Shown in pieces: positions 8,579-17,512 of a DNA stretch of 64,000 nucleotides. This DNA is from Fibrobacter sp. UWB2. Lineage in GTDB: Bacteria; Fibrobacterota; Fibrobacteria; Fibrobacterales; Fibrobacteraceae. Position 1 is the first letter of the stretch; every line of letters starts with the position of its first letter. The stretch covers positions 124,001 through 188,000 of the forward strand of contig NZ_MWQK01000004.1 of assembly GCF_002210425.1 (NCBI RefSeq). The letters are read 5' to 3'. The position numbers and the translations under genes were made by a program. The notes beneath the pieces were generated by a model. That model saw nothing but the letters and a program-made list of their open reading frames with translations. It did not search any database and was not told the origin of the DNA.

Positions 8579-9970
8579 ATGAGTGACGAAATTAAAGAAG
8601 AAACGAAAGAAAGAGTAAATCCGTTTTTAACGCCTGTCAAAATTATCGAGCCCAAGAACAAGCTCCCCGATTATACGTTTGATATGCTCCCCGAAGAACA
8701 GAAGGCTATTCTCCGGGAACACGGCTGGACCGAACTGATGCCTGTCCAGCGCAAATCCATCCCTTACATGCTCGCCGCCCGCGATATGCTCGTGCAATCG
8801 AAGACGGGTTCGGGCAAGACGGGCGCATATGCCCTCCCGCTTTTGCAGGTCATTGTCCGTGACCATCCGTATCCGCAGGCACTTATCCTCGTGCCCACGC
8901 GAGAACTCTGCATCCAGGTGCAAGAAGAATTTGAAAAGCTCTCGAAGGGTACGGGTATCAAGTCCGTCGCCATCTTTGGCGGCGTGAGCTACGAACCGCA
9001 AATCAAGGCTCTCCGCTCCGGCGTTCATGTGATTGTTGCCACTCCGGGCCGTCTCATGGACCACATCCAGCGCGGCAACGTAGACTTGCTTTCTATCCGC
9101 GACCTCGTGCTCGACGAAGCGGACGAAATGCTCTCGATGGGTTTCTACCCCGACATGCAGAAGATCCGCAAGTACCTGCCGAAGGCTATCTCCTGCACGA
9201 TGTACAGCGCCACGATTCCGCAGACGGTCAAGAGCCTTGCTCGCGAATTCCAGCGCCCGGGTGCCGATTTCCTTTCGCTCAGCTACGACAAGGTCATCGC
9301 GAACAACCTCGAACACCGCTACTACACTTGCGACGTGATGGAAAAGGATTCCATGACCATCAAGGTTCTGGAATACTACAATCCTGAAAGCTGCATGATT
9401 TTCTGCAACTACAAGCGCGACGTGAGCTACCTCGAACAGGTGCTTTCCGGTTACGGTTTTGAAGTTGGCGCATTGAGTGGCGACGTGGCCCAGAGCCTCC
9501 GCGAAAAGACGCTCAACGCCTTCCGCGACAAGAAGCTCAAGATTCTCATCTGCACAGACGTGGCCGCTCGCGGTATCGACGTGGACCACGTAACACACGT
9601 GATTGTCTACGACCACCCTGCCGACCACGAAGTCTATGTGCACCGCAGCGGACGTACCGCCCGTGCAGGCCGCAGCGGTCTCTGCATCTCGCTTATCACG
9701 CCGGTCGAAGAAATCGACCTCCGCCAGACGGCCGTCGACTTCGGCATCAACTTCATCAAGATGGATCCGCTCACAAACGAAGAAATCGCAAAGAAGGTGA
9801 GCGAACGCACTAAGGTCCGCCTCGAAGAAGTCCGCAAGCACTTCGGCGGTCAAAAAGCAACCGAACGCATCAGCCGTATGCTCCCGCTCGTCAAAGACCT
9901 CGCGAACGGCACGACCGACGACCAGATGCTACTTGCCTACCTGCTCGACAGATACGCTTGGAAGAAGTAG
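8579..9970 (+). CDS. DEAD-box ATP-dependent RNA helicase
   Basis: 463 residues. All core motifs are present in order: Q-motif region (MPVQRKSIP), motif I SKTGSGKT (about 74-81), PTREL, motif II DEAD (179-182), motif III SAT, then in the second RecA domain TDVAARGIDV and HRSGRTARAG. It unwinds short RNA duplexes, typically in ribosome assembly, mRNA decay or cold adaptation. The C-terminal extension of about 90 residues is short and not RGG-rich, and resembles neither the DbpA nor the long CsdA tail, so I do not assign a name. No Shine-Dalgarno is present. Confidence 0.93.
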   Translation: MSDEIKEETKERVNPFLTPVKIIEPKNKLPDYTFDMLPEEQKAILREHGWTELMPVQRKSIPYMLAARDMLVQSKTGSGKTGAYALPLLQVIVRDHPYPQALILVPTRELCIQVQEEFEKLSKGTGIKSVAIFGGVSYEPQIKALRSGVHVIVATPGRLMDHIQRGNVDLLSIRDLVLDEADEMLSMGFYPDMQKIRKYLPKAISCTMYSATIPQTVKSLAREFQRPGADFLSLSYDKVIANNLEHRYYTCDVMEKDSMTIKVLEYYNPESCMIFCNYKRDVSYLEQVLSGYGFEVGALSGDVAQSLREKTLNAFRDKKLKILICTDVAARGIDVDHVTHVIVYDHPADHEVYVHRSGRTARAGRSGLCISLITPVEEIDLRQTAVDFGINFIKMDPLTNEEIAKKVSERTKVRLEEVRKHFGGQKATERISRMLPLVKDLANGTTDDQMLLAYLLDRYAWKK

Positions 9971-10010
9971 GCACATAAAAGAACTTAAATAAAAACAAGA
10001 AGGCCTAGAA

Positions 10011-10772
10011 ATGGCAAAGATCAAAGTAAAATCCGCAAAAGAAATCGAACTGATCCGCGATGCCGGCGCTCTCGCTGCCGAAACGCTGATCCGTGCTGGA
10101 GAAATGTGCAAGCCCGGCGTCTCCACGCTCGAAATCGATGAATTCATCGGCGACTACACTCGCCAGCACAAGGGCATCTCCGCCTGCATGGGCTATCACG
10201 GTTACCCGCGCTACGCCTGCATCAGCATCAACGAAGTTGTCTGCCACGGCATTCCGAACGCGAACACCATCCTCAAGGATGGCGACATCGTGAACATCGA
10301 CATCACCACGATCCTCTCCGGCTACCACGGCGATACGTCTGCCATGTTCTGCGTCGGCAAGGTCTCTGACATTGCCCGCGAACTCGTCGATACGGCCAAG
10401 TTCTGCATGGAAGAAGGCATCCGCGCTGCAGGTGAAAGAGGCGCCCACTGGAACGACATCGGCTGCGCCATCCAGGACATCGCCGACGAACACGGCTTTA
10501 GCGTCGTCGAAGACTACTGCGGTCACGGCATCGGCCGCGGTTTCCACGAAGAACCGACTGTCTACCACTTCCGCAACTACGAACGTTGCCCGTTCATCGA
10601 AGTCGGTAACGTCTTTACGGTCGAACCGATGCTCAACGTCGGACGCCCGGGAACAAAGACTCTCGCTGACGGTTGGACCGCAGTGACCCGCGATGGCTCT
10701 CTCAGCGCCCAGTGGGAACACACCGTCGTGAAGACCAAGGATGGCATCGACATCCTCACGCTTCCGCGCTAA
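10011..10772 (+). CDS. map: Type I methionine aminopeptidase
   Basis: 253 residues, the usual length of a bacterial type Ia enzyme that removes the initiator methionine from nascent proteins. All five metal ligands are visible: D97 and D108 (NIDITTILSGYHGDT), H172 (YCGHGIGRGFHEEP), E205 (TVEPMLN) and E236 (AQWEHTVV). The position of the ligands matches the E. coli enzyme closely. A Shine-Dalgarno-like AAGGC precedes the start. It lies 40 bases after the helicase and ends before a strong terminator. Confidence 0.97.
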   Translation: MAKIKVKSAKEIELIRDAGALAAETLIRAGEMCKPGVSTLEIDEFIGDYTRQHKGISACMGYHGYPRYACISINEVVCHGIPNANTILKDGDIVNIDITTILSGYHGDTSAMFCVGKVSDIARELVDTAKFCMEEGIRAAGERGAHWNDIGCAIQDIADEHGFSVVEDYCGHGIGRGFHEEPTVYHFRNYERCPFIEVGNVFTVEPMLNVGRPGTKTLADGWTAVTRDGSLSAQWEHTVVKTKDGIDILTLPR

Positions 10773-10796
10773 ACCGCCGCATTTCAAATACTATAG

Positions 10797-10836
10797 AACG
10801 CCTCGCGCCGTAAAAAGCACGAGGTGTTATTTTTTT
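10797..10836 (+). terminator. Rho-independent terminator of map
   Basis: AACGCCTCG (10797-10805) pairs with CGAGGTGTT (10820-10828) and is followed by a run of seven T. It lies 25 bases after the map stop. Confidence 0.85.
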
Positions 10837-10862
10837 GCATTTTTCGCAAAAGAATATATATT
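10835..10862 (+). promoter_or_regulatory. Probable promoter of the small-paralogue operon
   Basis: TTGCAT (10835-10840), a 16-base spacer and TATATT (10857-10862). The -35 region is part of an inverted repeat TTTTGC/GCAAAA (10833-10851) that could be an operator or simply the tail of the map terminator. Confidence 0.45.
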
Positions 10863-10933
10863 ACAACCGAAAAAACAGGTACACGAATTAACTAGTAACC
10901 AACAACTAGTAACTACCAACTAATAATAAAACC

Positions 10934-11269
10934 ATGTCCTTCCTTTCTAACGCACGCGACAAAGCCATCGAGATGTTCTTCAGACGCAACGACTTCATCA
11001 ACCGATTTGGTGAAATCCTGAACGTCGAAATCGATTCGCTTGAAAACCAGGCAAACGTAACCATCCTCCTGCATGGCGAATTCTCGCCGACCACACTTTG
11101 TGCGCACTACTGTTTCGAAGATACGGAACAAGGAACGATGATCGTCATAAACAAAGTAGAAAGCCCACGGACGCTCATTAACGAAATCGCCACCTTGTGG
11201 TTCAAAGACCATTCCATCAAGAAGGCTCTCCCAAAGGGTACGGGCTTGTTCGCTAAAATTTTGTTCTAA
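10934..11269 (+). CDS. Small protein of unknown function, paralogue A
   Basis: 111 residues, cytoplasmic, not recognised. It is clearly related to the next gene: both carry HGE-x-SP (LLHGEFSPTTL here, IPHGETSPISF there), a following strand-rich stretch, a segment ending IATLWFKD or IVKMWLEK, and a common ending of the type LFAKILF/IVKMFLK. The pattern suggests a compact alpha+beta domain duplicated in tandem. The leader upstream contains repeated AACTAGTAAC motifs. It forms an operon with the paralogue and the EcsC-like gene. Confidence 0.75.
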   Translation: MSFLSNARDKAIEMFFRRNDFINRFGEILNVEIDSLENQANVTILLHGEFSPTTLCAHYCFEDTEQGTMIVINKVESPRTLINEIATLWFKDHSIKKALPKGTGLFAKILF

Positions 11270-11289
11270 CCGCCACAGAAGGTGTAATC

Positions 11290-11577
11290 ATGGAAGAACA
11301 GCTTCAGAAAGCATTAAACAACGTGTCCTTCAGCGTCAATGCCGAAAAGCAGACAATGGACCTCACAGTCATCCCGCATGGAGAAACCTCCCCTATTTCG
11401 TTCCATTTGAACTATAAAATTGTCGAAAACGGCGAAAAAACCGAATTTTTTGTCACAAAAATCGCTTCAGATCGACTTTGGGTGGATGAAATTGTGAAAA
11501 TGTGGTTAGAAAAAAGTAATTTTAATTATAAGATTCCTCAAAACATCGCAGGAATTGTTAAAATGTTCTTGAAATAG
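11290..11577 (+). CDS. Small protein of unknown function, paralogue B
   Basis: 95 residues, a tandem paralogue of the preceding gene (shared HGExSP motif, shared W-containing helix and shared C-terminal hydrophobic helix). It begins 20 bases after paralogue A behind AAGGTG and ends 12 bases before the EcsC-like gene. The N-terminal region of A (FFRRNDFINRFGEILNV) is shortened here. No function can be assigned; conserved pairing with a membrane-associating protein suggests a common process. Confidence 0.75.
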   Translation: MEEQLQKALNNVSFSVNAEKQTMDLTVIPHGETSPISFHLNYKIVENGEKTEFFVTKIASDRLWVDEIVKMWLEKSNFNYKIPQNIAGIVKMFLK

Positions 11578-11589
11578 AAGGAGGCAGTT

Positions 11590-12288
11590 ATGTTAAACTT
11601 TAACGAATTTAAAAAAGACGAATCCAGCTCCATTCAGGAAATGTTCAACTCAGTCGTCTTCAACCTGATTACGGACATTCCGGATTCGCTTCTCTGCCCC
11701 AACAGGGACCCCGATGCAAGAGCCGACATTCTCATCAAGCAAGCGGCCATCAAGGCTGCCGCCATAAGCACGTCGCTTTCTATACCGGCGGGTTTTACCG
11801 GCGTCCTGACCTCCATCCCGGACATTGCCGCCGTCTGGCGCATCCAGGCACAGCTAGTCTCCGACATCGCCTGCACTTACGGCAAGTTTGCCTTGCTCAG
11901 CCGTGAAGCCATGGTCTGGTGTTTATTCCGCCACAGCGCCGCATCGCTCCTCCGCGATGTCGCCGTACGCACAGGCAGCCGCATCGTCGTCCAGAAGCTT
12001 TCGCTTGCAGCCCTCCAAAAGTTGCTCCAGAAAATCGGCGTCAAGATTTCCGCGAACTTCCTTGGCCGCATCGCCCTCCGAGCCATCCCGGCAATTGGCG
12101 CGGTCGGTAACGGTGCATACACCTACTTCGACACAAACGAAGTCGGCAAGACCGCCAAATCCTACTTCAAGGCGCTCGAAGGGGTCGAAAAGCCGGAACT
12201 CGTCGAAAACTCTATAGACAAGGACCCAGAATCCACCGAAGAACCCGCCGATAGCGCAGAAGAACAAAAAGACAACGAAACGGTCTAG
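11590..12288 (+). CDS. EcsC-like membrane-associated protein
   Basis: 232 residues. The region from about 50 to 200 has the features of the EcsC family: a glycine/proline-broken hydrophobic hairpin (ISTSLSIPAGFTGVLTSIPDIAAV), a helix with IQAQLVSDIACTYGK, and a second hydrophobic hairpin near LRAIPAIGAVGNGAYTYFDT. The C-terminal 35 residues are acidic and disordered. EcsC proteins are poorly characterised and were named from the Bacillus ecs transporter operon. A strong AAGGAGG site precedes the start. Family assignment is by pattern only. Confidence 0.6.
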   Translation: MLNFNEFKKDESSSIQEMFNSVVFNLITDIPDSLLCPNRDPDARADILIKQAAIKAAAISTSLSIPAGFTGVLTSIPDIAAVWRIQAQLVSDIACTYGKFALLSREAMVWCLFRHSAASLLRDVAVRTGSRIVVQKLSLAALQKLLQKIGVKISANFLGRIALRAIPAIGAVGNGAYTYFDTNEVGKTAKSYFKALEGVEKPELVENSIDKDPESTEEPADSAEEQKDNETV

Positions 12289-12349
12289 TAAGGCACACCA
12301 CCATCGCTAGACCAACCTTTTTGGTCTGTTCAACATTTTTAAGCAACAA

Positions 12350-12381
12350 AAAAAAGACGGTATAAATACCGCCCTTTTTCT
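12350..12381. terminator. Bidirectional terminator
   Basis: GGTAT (12359-12363 region) and ATACC form a hairpin (GACGGTATAAATACCGCC) with an A-run on its left and a T-run on its right, between the convergent EcsC-like gene and the TRL-like gene. A further weak hairpin AGACCAA/TTGGTCT lies at 12309-12327. Confidence 0.7.
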
Positions 12382-12403
12382 TTTTAATTTCTGGAATTAA
12401 AAA

Positions 12404-12721
12404 TTATTCACCAGTCACGACGACAGTGTACTTGGCATAGATGCCGAAGAAGCTCGTTGCATTGACGTCAACGGTCTTAACCTTGGTGATACCGCCGTTT
12501 TTTGCAGCAGCTGCGATGCTTGCGTCACCCGTAGCGAAGATGCCGAGGATGGAGGAAGCAGAAGCTTCACCAGTCTTCGGGCCCTGATCGTTGGAGGTAG
12601 CGTTCACCGGATAGGTAACGTCCGAGTAGAGAAAGCCAGTAACCGGGGCAGAAGCCACTGCGCAACCAGAGAGAGCTGCAGCAGATGCGATTGCGGTAGC
12701 AAGAAGAAGAGTCTTTTTCAT
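12404..12721 (-). CDS. TRL-like family lipoprotein
   Basis: 105 residues. Signal peptide and lipobox MKKTLLLATAIASAAALSGC, then a small domain with the hallmarks of the TRL-like family: APVTGFLYSDVTYPVNATSN, TGEASASSILGIFATGDASI, AAAKNGGITKVKTVDV and a C-terminal FFGIYAKYTVVVTGE. Members are small lipoproteins of unknown function in many Gram-negative bacteria. A good AAGGAG site precedes the ATG. It is a single-gene unit. Confidence 0.85.
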   Translation of the reverse strand: MKKTLLLATAIASAAALSGCAVASAPVTGFLYSDVTYPVNATSNDQGPKTGEASASSILGIFATGDASIAAAAKNGGITKVKTVDVNATSFFGIYAKYTVVVTGE

Positions 12722-12865
12722 TATTTTACTCCTTTTTGTTTATTTGTAAGATGTGGCACAATGTAACAAAAAACTCTTAAAAAAAACAAATTTTGGAGAA
12801 AAAAACATTTTTTTTCAAAATTTTTCAAAAAATCACCAAAGAACCCCCTTTCAGGAAGGCAGGAC

Positions 12866-12894
12866 TTGAACGTTCGCCCCTTTTTTTCTATTTT
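12866..12894 (+). promoter_or_regulatory. Probable fusA promoter
   Basis: TTGAAC (12866-12871), a 17-base spacer and TATTTT (12889-12894), 47 bases upstream of the fusA ATG. The sequence before it (about 12770-12835) is a low-complexity A/T region with several homopolymer runs and no reading frame, which could act as an UP element. Confidence 0.6.
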
Positions 12895-12940
12895 TGGGCG
12901 CAACATTCAATAACATCAACTCCATTAGTGGAATAAAAAT

Positions 12941-15070
12941 ATGAAAGACATTCAGCTGCACAGAAATATTGGTATTTCTGCTCACATCGACTCCGGTAAG
13001 ACTACTCTTACCGAACGTATCCTCTACTTCACAAAGCGTATCCACGCTATCCACGAAGTTCGTGGTAAAGACGGCGTCGGTGCCACGATGGACTCCATGG
13101 AACTTGAACGCGAACGCGGCATCACGATTCAGTCTGCCGCTACGTTTGCAAACTGGACTCACACCAAGACCGGTGAAAAGGACTCCATCAACATCATCGA
13201 TACCCCGGGGCACGTGGACTTCACGATCGAAGTGGAACGTTCTCTCCGCGTGTTGGACGGTGCTATCCTCGTCCTCACTGGCGTTGAAGGCGTCCAGTCC
13301 CAGTCTATTACCGTTGACCGCCAAATGCGCCGTTACCATGTGCCGCGCGTCGTGTTCGTGAACAAGTGCGACCGCTCTGGTGCAAATCCGCTCCGCGTTG
13401 CAGTCATGCTCAAGGAAAAGCTCAACCACAAGCCGTGCGTCATGCAGATTCCTATAGGTTTGGAATCCAATCTTAAGGGCGTGGTCGACCTTATCGAAAT
13501 GAAGGCTTACTACTTCGAAGGCGAAAACGGCGACGACATGATCGAAAAGGATATTCCTGAAGAACTCGTCGACCAGGCTAACGAATACCGCGAAAAGCTC
13601 GTTGACTGCTGCGCTGACTACAGCGACGAAGTCATGGAAAAGGCTATGGAAGGCCAGTACGGCGTCGACCAGATCGACAAGGCCCTCCTCAAGAAGGTCA
13701 TCCGCGAAGCTACCATCCGCCTCGACATCACTCCGGTGTTCATGGGTTCTGCTCATAAGAACGTTGGTGTCCAGAAGCTCCTCGACGGCGTTATCGACTA
13801 CCTCCCGTGCCCGACCGACGTTGAAAACAAGGCTCTCGACCTCGACAACAACGAAGCTGAAGTTGTTCTCAAGTCCGAAGACAACGCACCGCTCGTCTGC
13901 TACGCATTCAAGCTCGTGAACGACCGCTATGGCCAGCTCACCTACGTCCGCGTTTACCAGGGTACCCTCAAGAAGGGCGACATGATCACCAACATGGCAA
14001 CCGGCAAGAAGGTTTCCGTTGGCCGTCTCGTTCGTATGCACGCTGACGAAATGGTGGATATCACCGAAGCCGGTGCAGGCGACATCGTTGCTCTGTTCGG
14101 TATCGACTGCGCATCCGGTACGACTTTCACGGATGGCAAGAACCACTACAACATGACTTCTATGCACGTTCCTAACCCGGTTATCGAACTTGTTATTGAA
14201 GCCAAGAACCGTGACGACCTCGACAACATGTCCAAGGCCCTCAACCGCTTCACGAAGGAAGACCCGACGTTCCAGGTCGAAGTCGACAAGGAATCCGGTC
14301 AGACCATCATCAAGGGTATGGGCGAACTCCACCTTGACGTTTATATCGAACGTATGCGCCGTGAATACAAGTGCGACGTGACGACTGGTGCTCCGCAGGT
14401 TGCTTACCGCGAAACCATCACCCGTCCGGCCAAGTTCGACTACACCCACAAGAAGCAGACCGGTGGTTCTGGTCAGTACGCTAAGGTTGTCGGTGAAATG
14501 CGTCCGATGCCAGTCGAAGGCGACCAGGAAAAGGTCTACAACTTCGTCAACTCCGTCGTCGGTGGCCGTATTCCGAAGGAATACATCCCGTCTTGCGATA
14601 AGGGTTTCCAGAGCTGCATGGAAGCAGGTTCCCTCATCGGATTCCCGGTTGTCGGCATCGAAATGGAAGTCACGGATGGTGCATTCCACCCGGTCGACTC
14701 CTCTGATATGGCGTTCCAGGTTGCAGCCCGTATGGCCTTCCGCGAAGCTTTCGCTAAGGCTGGTGCTCAGATTCTCGAACCGATCATGAAGGTCGAAATC
14801 CAGACTCCGACCGAATTCCAGGGCGGTGTCGTGGGTAACGTTTCCCAGCGTCGTGGTGCAATCACTGGCACTAGCGAAGAACAGGGCATGACCACGATCG
14901 ATGCAGAAGTTCCGCTTTCCGAAATGTTCGGTTATGCTACGGACCTCCGCTCCATGACCCAGGGTAAGGCAGAATTCACGATGGAATTCTGCAAGTACCT
15001 CCCGGTTCCGAAGAACATCCAGGAAGAACTCATCAAGAAGTACGGCGACAAGGTCAAGGCTAGAGCTTAG
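12941..15070 (+). CDS. fusA: Elongation factor G, spdEFG1/mitochondrial-like type
   Basis: 709 residues. EF-G is the GTPase that drives translocation on the ribosome. G-domain motifs are clear: G1 [10 protein letters not shown] (about 15-24), [12 protein letters not shown]3 DTPGHVDF and G4 NKCD (usually NKMD). Domains II-V follow to a normal C-terminus. The sequence [23 protein letters not shown] and SGKTT rather than AGKTT resemble mitochondrial EFG1 and the spirochaete/planctomycete spdEFG1 group more than canonical bacterial EF-G. It is monocistronic with a strong terminator and highly biased codon use, as expected for a highly expressed gene. Confidence 0.95.
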   Translation: MKDIQLHRNIGISAHIDSGKTTLTERILYFTKRIHAIHEVRGKDGVGATMDSMELERERGITIQSAATFANWTHTKTGEKDSINIIDTPGHVDFTIEVERSLRVLDGAILVLTGVEGVQSQSITVDRQMRRYHVPRVVFVNKCDRSGANPLRVAVMLKEKLNHKPCVMQIPIGLESNLKGVVDLIEMKAYYFEGENGDDMIEKDIPEELVDQANEYREKLVDCCADYSDEVMEKAMEGQYGVDQIDKALLKKVIREATIRLDITPVFMGSAHKNVGVQKLLDGVIDYLPCPTDVENKALDLDNNEAEVVLKSEDNAPLVCYAFKLVNDRYGQLTYVRVYQGTLKKGDMITNMATGKKVSVGRLVRMHADEMVDITEAGAGDIVALFGIDCASGTTFTDGKNHYNMTSMHVPNPVIELVIEAKNRDDLDNMSKALNRFTKEDPTFQVEVDKESGQTIIKGMGELHLDVYIERMRREYKCDVTTGAPQVAYRETITRPAKFDYTHKKQTGGSGQYAKVVGEMRPMPVEGDQEKVYNFVNSVVGGRIPKEYIPSCDKGFQSCMEAGSLIGFPVVGIEMEVTDGAFHPVDSSDMAFQVAARMAFREAFAKAGAQILEPIMKVEIQTPTEFQGGVVGNVSQRRGAITGTSEEQGMTTIDAEVPLSEMFGYATDLRSMTQGKAEFTMEFCKYLPVPKNIQEELIKKYGDKVKARA

Positions 15071-15096
15071 TCCTAGAACTTCTCGAAAGTTTAAAA

Positions 15097-15126
15097 GGCC
15101 TGCAACGGAAGTTGCAGGTCTTTTTG
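15097..15126 (+). terminator. Rho-independent terminator of fusA
   Basis: CCTGCAAC (15099-15106), loop GGAA, GTTGCAGG (15111-15118), then TCTTTTTG. It starts 28 bases after the fusA stop. Confidence 0.9.
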
Positions 15127-15370
15127 TTTGGGGTTAACACACACACAGTAATTCGTATAAAAGAAGAGTCCCGCAATGCTCTCACGGGACTCTCTTATAA
15201 ACGTAACACTAGTAAGTTCTACTCCGCGATTCGATTCGGCTTCCCGTCTCAGAACCAGAATTTACTTGTGCCACAAGAATAATATAGCACACGAATTACG
15301 AGTGCGAACAAAATTTCGCGCACTCTTTTAATCCCGCGCGGAACATTCCAAATTGGAATAGCGGAGCCAT
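15127..15370. other. Non-coding stretch with three palindromes
   Basis: No gene is visible. The stretch holds a hairpin AGAGTCCCG/CGGGACTCT (15165-15193) followed by a T-rich tract on the minus strand, so it may terminate mazG; a second inverted repeat GAGTGCG/CGCACTC (15300-15325); and a palindrome CATTCCAAATTGGAATA (15344-15360) that recurs almost unchanged at 55028-55044. Confidence 0.5.
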
Positions 15371-16168
15371 TTAAGCATTCAACTTCGCTTCTTTCCAGAG
15401 CTTTTGCAGGCCCTCTAGGCCCACGTCCTTGATTTCCTGGCCCTGTTCCTTGACGCGGCGTTCCACTTCGCGGAAGCGCTTTTCGAACTTGTTGTTCGCG
15501 CGTTGCAGTGCGATGTTGGCGTTGAAACCGCAATGGCGAGCCACATTCACAAGGCTAAACATGATGTCGCCAAATTCATCTTCCAGGCGATCCACGTTTG
15601 CATTCTCGGGAGAAATCTTTTCCATCTCGGCACGGAATTCCGCAAATTCCTCTTGTGCCTTATCAAACACGGGAGCAGCCTCCCCCCAATCGAAACCGAC
15701 TTTCGCCACGCGGCGGATAATATCTTGTGAGCGCGCAAGCGTAGGCATGCTCTTGCTGACTTTATCCATAATAGACTCGCCCGCATGCTTTAAGTTGTTT
15801 TTCTCCTGAGCCTTGATGCGTTCCCAACGGCGGCTCACGTCATTTGCCGTATCTACTTTAGCATCGCCAAACACATGCGGATGCCTGCGCACCATCTTTT
15901 CGCACAAGCCCTGGATCACGTCATCAATCGTAAAGTCGCCCTGTTCCTTGCACACCTGCGAATGGAAAACCACCTGGAACAGCACATCACCGAGTTCCTC
16001 GCACATGTGCTCTTTGTCGCCATCTTGCGCGGCATCGATAAACTCACAGCTTTCTTCAACCAAATATGGCAACAGCGAATGCGTGGTCTGCTGGCGGTCC
16101 CACGGGCAGCCGTTTTCCGAACGCAGACGAGCCATAATATCGACGAGATCCTTAAACGTGTACTTCAT
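15371..16168 (-). CDS. mazG: Nucleoside triphosphate pyrophosphohydrolase MazG
   Basis: 265 residues from the chosen start (MKYTFKDLVDIMARLR); a longer in-frame start at 16216 adds 16 residues that do not match the family. MazG hydrolyses NTPs to NMPs and PPi as a house-cleaning enzyme and can lower ppGpp signals. Two MazG repeats are visible. The first has the metal-binding pattern VEESCEF...EELGDVLFQVVFHSQV. The second has EFAEF...DRLEDEFGDIMFSLVNVARH. CPWDRQQTTHSLLPYL is the family-typical N-terminal motif. It is divergent from dprA. Confidence 0.93.
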   Translation of the reverse strand: MKYTFKDLVDIMARLRSENGCPWDRQQTTHSLLPYLVEESCEFIDAAQDGDKEHMCEELGDVLFQVVFHSQVCKEQGDFTIDDVIQGLCEKMVRRHPHVFGDAKVDTANDVSRRWERIKAQEKNNLKHAGESIMDKVSKSMPTLARSQDIIRRVAKVGFDWGEAAPVFDKAQEEFAEFRAEMEKISPENANVDRLEDEFGDIMFSLVNVARHCGFNANIALQRANNKFEKRFREVERRVKEQGQEIKDVGLEGLQKLWKEAKLNA

Positions 16169-16333
16169 GCGCCCAAAGATAGAAAGTAAACGCGCCCCCT
16201 TGTTTTTCTGCAACAAATTCAGTAAATTAAGTCACAGCTTTATTAGATTCTTGCTTATATCGTTTCTTATATCCCTTAACTTTATTCTCACCAAATACGA
16301 CACCCCAAAATACATCCAGGGTGTGACAATAGT

Positions 16334-17206
16334 ATGGAAACGAAACTCTCTCCCGAAAATTATCCGCTCGCCTTGCGTGCATCCAAGTATAGTCCCAAGC
16401 AACTCTTTTGCAAAGGCTCTCTCCCCTCCAACGACAAAATCGGCATCGCCATGGTCGGCACGCGACGCCCATCCGCCAACGCCGAAGAACTCTGCAGGCG
16501 ACTCGTCGATTCGCTCAAACCCACAAATGCCGTTGTTGTTTCAGGGCTTGCACAGGGCATAGACAGCTTTTGCCACCGCGCAGCCCTCGATGCAGGCATA
16601 CCCACAATAGCCGTCTTAGCGCAAGGGCTAGACGCCAAAATCGAAGGGGAACGCAACACCCTCGCCAAACGGATTATCGACGCAGGAGGCGCCCTATTGA
16701 GCGAATACGAAGGCGACACGCCTGCCTACAAGGGGAACTTCATCGCACGGAACCGCATCATCAGCGGGCTCAGCCAATCGACGCTCGTGGTCCAGAGCCG
16801 TCAAAAAGGAGGCGCCCTACTCACCGCGCAATTCTGCCTAGACGAAGGGAAACCTCTCCTCGCCTGCCCCGGGAACTTCGACTGCGAACTCTACAGCGGC
16901 ACGAACGCGCTCCTCGACAGCGGGCACGCCAAAGCGGTCTTCATCCCCGAAAGTCTACGGGCAGTCGCCGGAATTCCATGCCTCGAAGGGGCAAAAATCG
17001 AGCAATTGAGCACATACGGGGTACAACTGTCGGACGGGGCTCAAAAAGTCTTTGACCGGTTTAACGGATTCCGCAAAACATTTTCGGAACTTCAAGAAGA
17101 TTTCGACTTTAAGGCGCCAGAACTTTTAGCTATATTGACGGAGCTAGAAATATCTGGTCTAGTCTCGTCAAAGGACAACTTCCAATTCTATTTTAACGGA
17201 GCATAA
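16334..17206 (+). CDS. dprA: DNA-processing protein DprA/Smf
   Basis: 290 residues. DprA loads RecA onto incoming single-stranded DNA in natural transformation. The Rossmann-like core is visible: IAMVGTRRPSANAEE, VVVSGLAQGIDSFCHRAAL, GGALLSEYEGDTPAYKGNFIARNRIISGLS and VVQSRQKGGALLTA. The N-terminal SAM domain of longer homologues is missing. The C-terminal 60 residues could form the winged-helix-like DML1 domain. Inverted repeat ACACCC/GGGTGT (16300-16324) sits just before the ATG. No Shine-Dalgarno. Confidence 0.92.
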   Translation: METKLSPENYPLALRASKYSPKQLFCKGSLPSNDKIGIAMVGTRRPSANAEELCRRLVDSLKPTNAVVVSGLAQGIDSFCHRAALDAGIPTIAVLAQGLDAKIEGERNTLAKRIIDAGGALLSEYEGDTPAYKGNFIARNRIISGLSQSTLVVQSRQKGGALLTAQFCLDEGKPLLACPGNFDCELYSGTNALLDSGHAKAVFIPESLRAVAGIPCLEGAKIEQLSTYGVQLSDGAQKVFDRFNGFRKTFSELQEDFDFKAPELLAILTELEISGLVSSKDNFQFYFNGA

Positions 17207-17210
17207 TTAG

Positions 17211-17489
17211 TTGCACATACGACTTATTATTGGAATTGCCACCGCGATAACCTTCGCGTTCCTGGTCTTCCATTTGCTGTTCGGCAAGAACAGCATTCCG
17301 GAGCAGCGTAGAATCGCAAGGGAAATTGAGCTTTACCAGAAGCAAATCGACTCTCTGAGCAAGGTCATCGAAGAGCGAGACGAACTCATCCTGAAGTTAA
17401 AGACCGATTCCCTCTACAAAGAAGAAATACTGCGCACCCGCTACGGCATGAGCCGTGAAGGCGAAAAAGCATTTCAGCTGGTGAAGTAG
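17211..17489 (+). CDS. FtsB/DivIC-like septum protein
   Basis: 92 residues, beginning at a TTG codon 8 bases after an ACGGAG ribosome-binding site; no ATG gives a complete membrane segment. Architecture matches the FtsB/DivIC family: a short N-terminus, one transmembrane helix (about 4-24, LIIGIATAITFAFLVFHLLF), then a coiled coil (EIELYQKQIDSLSKVIEERDELI), ending with EEILRTRYGMSREGE, close to the family motif of E-x-x-A-R-x-x-Y-G-M-x-x-x-G-E. FtsB links FtsL and FtsQ in the divisome. It lies 4 bases after dprA. Confidence 0.8.
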   Translation: MHIRLIIGIATAITFAFLVFHLLFGKNSIPEQRRIAREIELYQKQIDSLSKVIEERDELILKLKTDSLYKEEILRTRYGMSREGEKAFQLVK

Positions 17490-17512
17490 CGGCGAAGCAG
17501 CCAGCCAACTGC

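Noticed and set aside
12851-14689. 612-residue antisense frame across fusA
   Set aside because: Shadow of a highly biased EF-G gene; no family features and no RBS.
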